DNA from: Oerskovia turbata
GTDB lineage: Bacteria; Actinomycetota; Actinomycetes; Actinomycetales; Cellulomonadaceae
Direction of reading: 5' to 3'
Length of the DNA stretch: 64,000 bases
NCBI RefSeq assembly: GCF_000718325.1
Contig: NZ_JOFV01000001.1
Coordinates: 306,605-370,604, forward strand
Made by a program: the position numbers and the translations under genes. The notes beneath the pieces were generated by a model that saw nothing but the letters and a program-made list of their open reading frames with translations, made no database searches and was not told the origin of the DNA. Of this stretch, positions 63,251-64,000 are shown in pieces (positions within the stretch are counted from its first letter, which is position 1; each line of letters starts with the position of its first letter).

Positions 63251-63713
63251 CCCCGCGGGCACCCGCAACCGGGGGCTCGGGATCGGGCCGGTGATGTGTC
63301 GGCGCTCTCCGGGACCTGTGAAGGTTTCACCCGCAGAGCGCGCATCACCCCCGTGACATACGCGGAGGAAAGCGGACAGAACTGCCCCGTGGGTCGTGTC
63401 GCACGGTTGGCAGCGGATAACGGATCGGTTACGGTCAACTGTCGCGCGCTGCTGCCCGTCCTGTGTTCGCCCGCTCATCGCCGGGTGCGTCCACCCGCTC
63501 ATCGCCGGGTGACCAGGACCGGAGGGTGCGCGTCCTGCTGTGGTCCTGAGCATCGGGCCGTCGGCGGAAAACGACAGCCGGATCGGTCTTTCGGAACCAG
63601 CGGTGGGACGCCCTCGGGTGACCCGCCCCGACGCTCCTTCGAGCGGCGGGACCGCTGGAGGCGCACCGCGCCGCCCGAACTCCGTGCCCGGGAGGCTCGA
63701 CGACTGGACTCGA
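63251..63713. other. 463-bp leader of the second RpfB-like gene
   Basis: No gene is seen. It contains GGTTACGGTCAAC (from 63427, with TACGGT at 63430-63435 as a possible -10) and two identical 18-bp units CCCGCTCATCGCCGGGTG at 63470-63487 and 63494-63511. I find no c-di-AMP riboswitch landmarks here, unlike upstream of the NlpC/P60 gene. Confidence 0.5.
63470..63511 (+). repeat. 18-bp direct repeat (two copies, 24-bp period)
   Basis: CCCGCTCATCGCCGGGTG occurs twice. Each copy can form a small CCCG/CGGG stem. It lies about 200 bp before the second RpfB-like gene. Confidence 0.7.
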
Positions 63714-64000
63714 GTGAAGAACCCCCTGAACCGGACCGCACACGCGGCCAGCGCCCCTGCCCCCGTTTCTTCGACTTCTGGTGGTGTCGAGGCTGAGGCC
63801 TCCGCCACTTCTCCTGCTGTGCGGCGTCGCCGTTGGCCCTTGGTCGCTGGTGCGACTGCTGTTGCGCTCGTGGCGACGGGTGCGGTTGCGTACGGGTCTG
63901 CGAAGAAGACCGTCGAGCTCGATGTCGATGGTGAGATCACCACGGTGAGCACGTTCGCCGGTTCGGTCGAGGGTCTCCTTGCCGAGGAGGGGATTCGGGT
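63714..64000 (+). CDS. Second RpfB-like protein, 3' end cut by window
   Basis: About 95 codons are visible. VKNPLNRTAHAASAPAPVSS opens a Ser/Ala-rich arm, then RRRRWPLVAGATAVALVATG (signal anchor) and the first DUF348 unit (KKTVELDVDGEITTVSTFAG ... LLAEEGIR), homologous to the preceding gene. The catalytic domain lies outside the window. GTG at 63714 is preferred, with GTG at 63684 possible. Codon use differs from neighbours: many Ala, Gly, Ser and Pro codons end in T (GCT, GGT, TCT, CCT), which is rare elsewhere in this window. Confidence 0.8.
   Translation, partial: MKNPLNRTAHAASAPAPVSSTSGGVEAEASATSPAVRRRRWPLVAGATAVALVATGAVAYGSAKKTVELDVDGEITTVSTFAGSVEGLLAEEGIR

Noticed and set aside
63251-63713. 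Second c-di-AMP riboswitch in front of the RpfB-like gene
   Set aside because: None of the aptamer landmarks (GGGGACCC, GGGGTGAA, CCCGAACCCGACAGC) is present on the + strand here.

Overview
The window is very GC-rich DNA (above 70% by eye) with dense G/C-ending codons, many GTG starts and short 4-bp start/stop overlaps. An IdeR-type DtxR regulator, a mycobacterial-type SerC, an actinobacterial VKOR homologue, RpfB-like DUF348/G5 proteins, a c-di-AMP riboswitch on a cell-wall hydrolase and a GH6 cellulase all point to an actinobacterium. The likely group is Micrococcales, near Cellulomonadaceae/Promicromonosporaceae; that placement is an inference. It looks like ordinary chromosome: there is no phage, IS element, CRISPR array or integrase.

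Layout. 0-3.5 kb: surface-glycan genes (partial gene, GT4 glycosyltransferase, LCP ligase, DUF6270 protein). 3.6-8 kb: conserved hypothetical, MarR-MFS efflux pair, serC, ideR-like regulator. 8-10.3 kb: c-di-AMP riboswitch with NlpC/P60 hydrolase, then a tandem universal stress protein. 10.3-16 kb, minus strand: DrrAB-type ABC exporter, then a ddaH-rocD-aspartate aminotransferase run for arginine-derived nitrogen. 16-19.4 kb: PadR regulator, SRPBCC, EcsC-like and OsmC proteins. 19.4-22.4 kb: thyA-folA and a HerA/FtsK-like ATPase. 22.4-28.3 kb: a two-component system divergent from a four-gene lipoprotein/adaptor/MacB-type ABC operon. 28.5-31 kb: GH6 cellulase, tRNA-Arg(CCU), membrane-anchored esterase. 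31-37.4 kb: VKOR and a 1369-aa DUF4011-type helicase homologue whose ATPase motifs look dead. 37.6-45.4 kb: mscL, SAF protein, fmdB, penicillin acylase, 5-FTHF cyclo-ligase, GNAT and a conserved membrane protein. 45.5-52.2 kb: tRNA-Ala(CGC), PfkB kinase, two related small membrane proteins, fatty-acid desaturase, lipoprotein, GH20 hexosaminidase. 52.3-64 kb: the protein mannosyltransferase/rsmI divergent pair, pncA, MarR-like protein, alaC-like transaminase, PQQ-type sugar dehydrogenase, metG-tatD, and two consecutive RpfB-like genes, the second cut by the window end.

Most notable non-coding structure: (i) a dispersed palindrome family (stem TGTCAGAACGAGCGTG) with three close copies and one diverged copy, all in intergenic gaps; (ii) a three-armed palindrome present twice, always between convergent genes, with paired base changes that keep all arms complementary; (iii) a CIRCE-like operator between fmdB and penicillin acylase, away from any chaperone gene; (iv) an 18-bp perfect palindrome in a convergent gap; (v) palindromic operators upstream of marR and the desaturase; (vi) a recurring -10 box 6-8 nt upstream of start codons, suggesting many leaderless mRNAs; (vii) four GGGCCC hexamers spaced exactly 10 bp apart; (viii) four tandem 22-bp hairpin units before metG.
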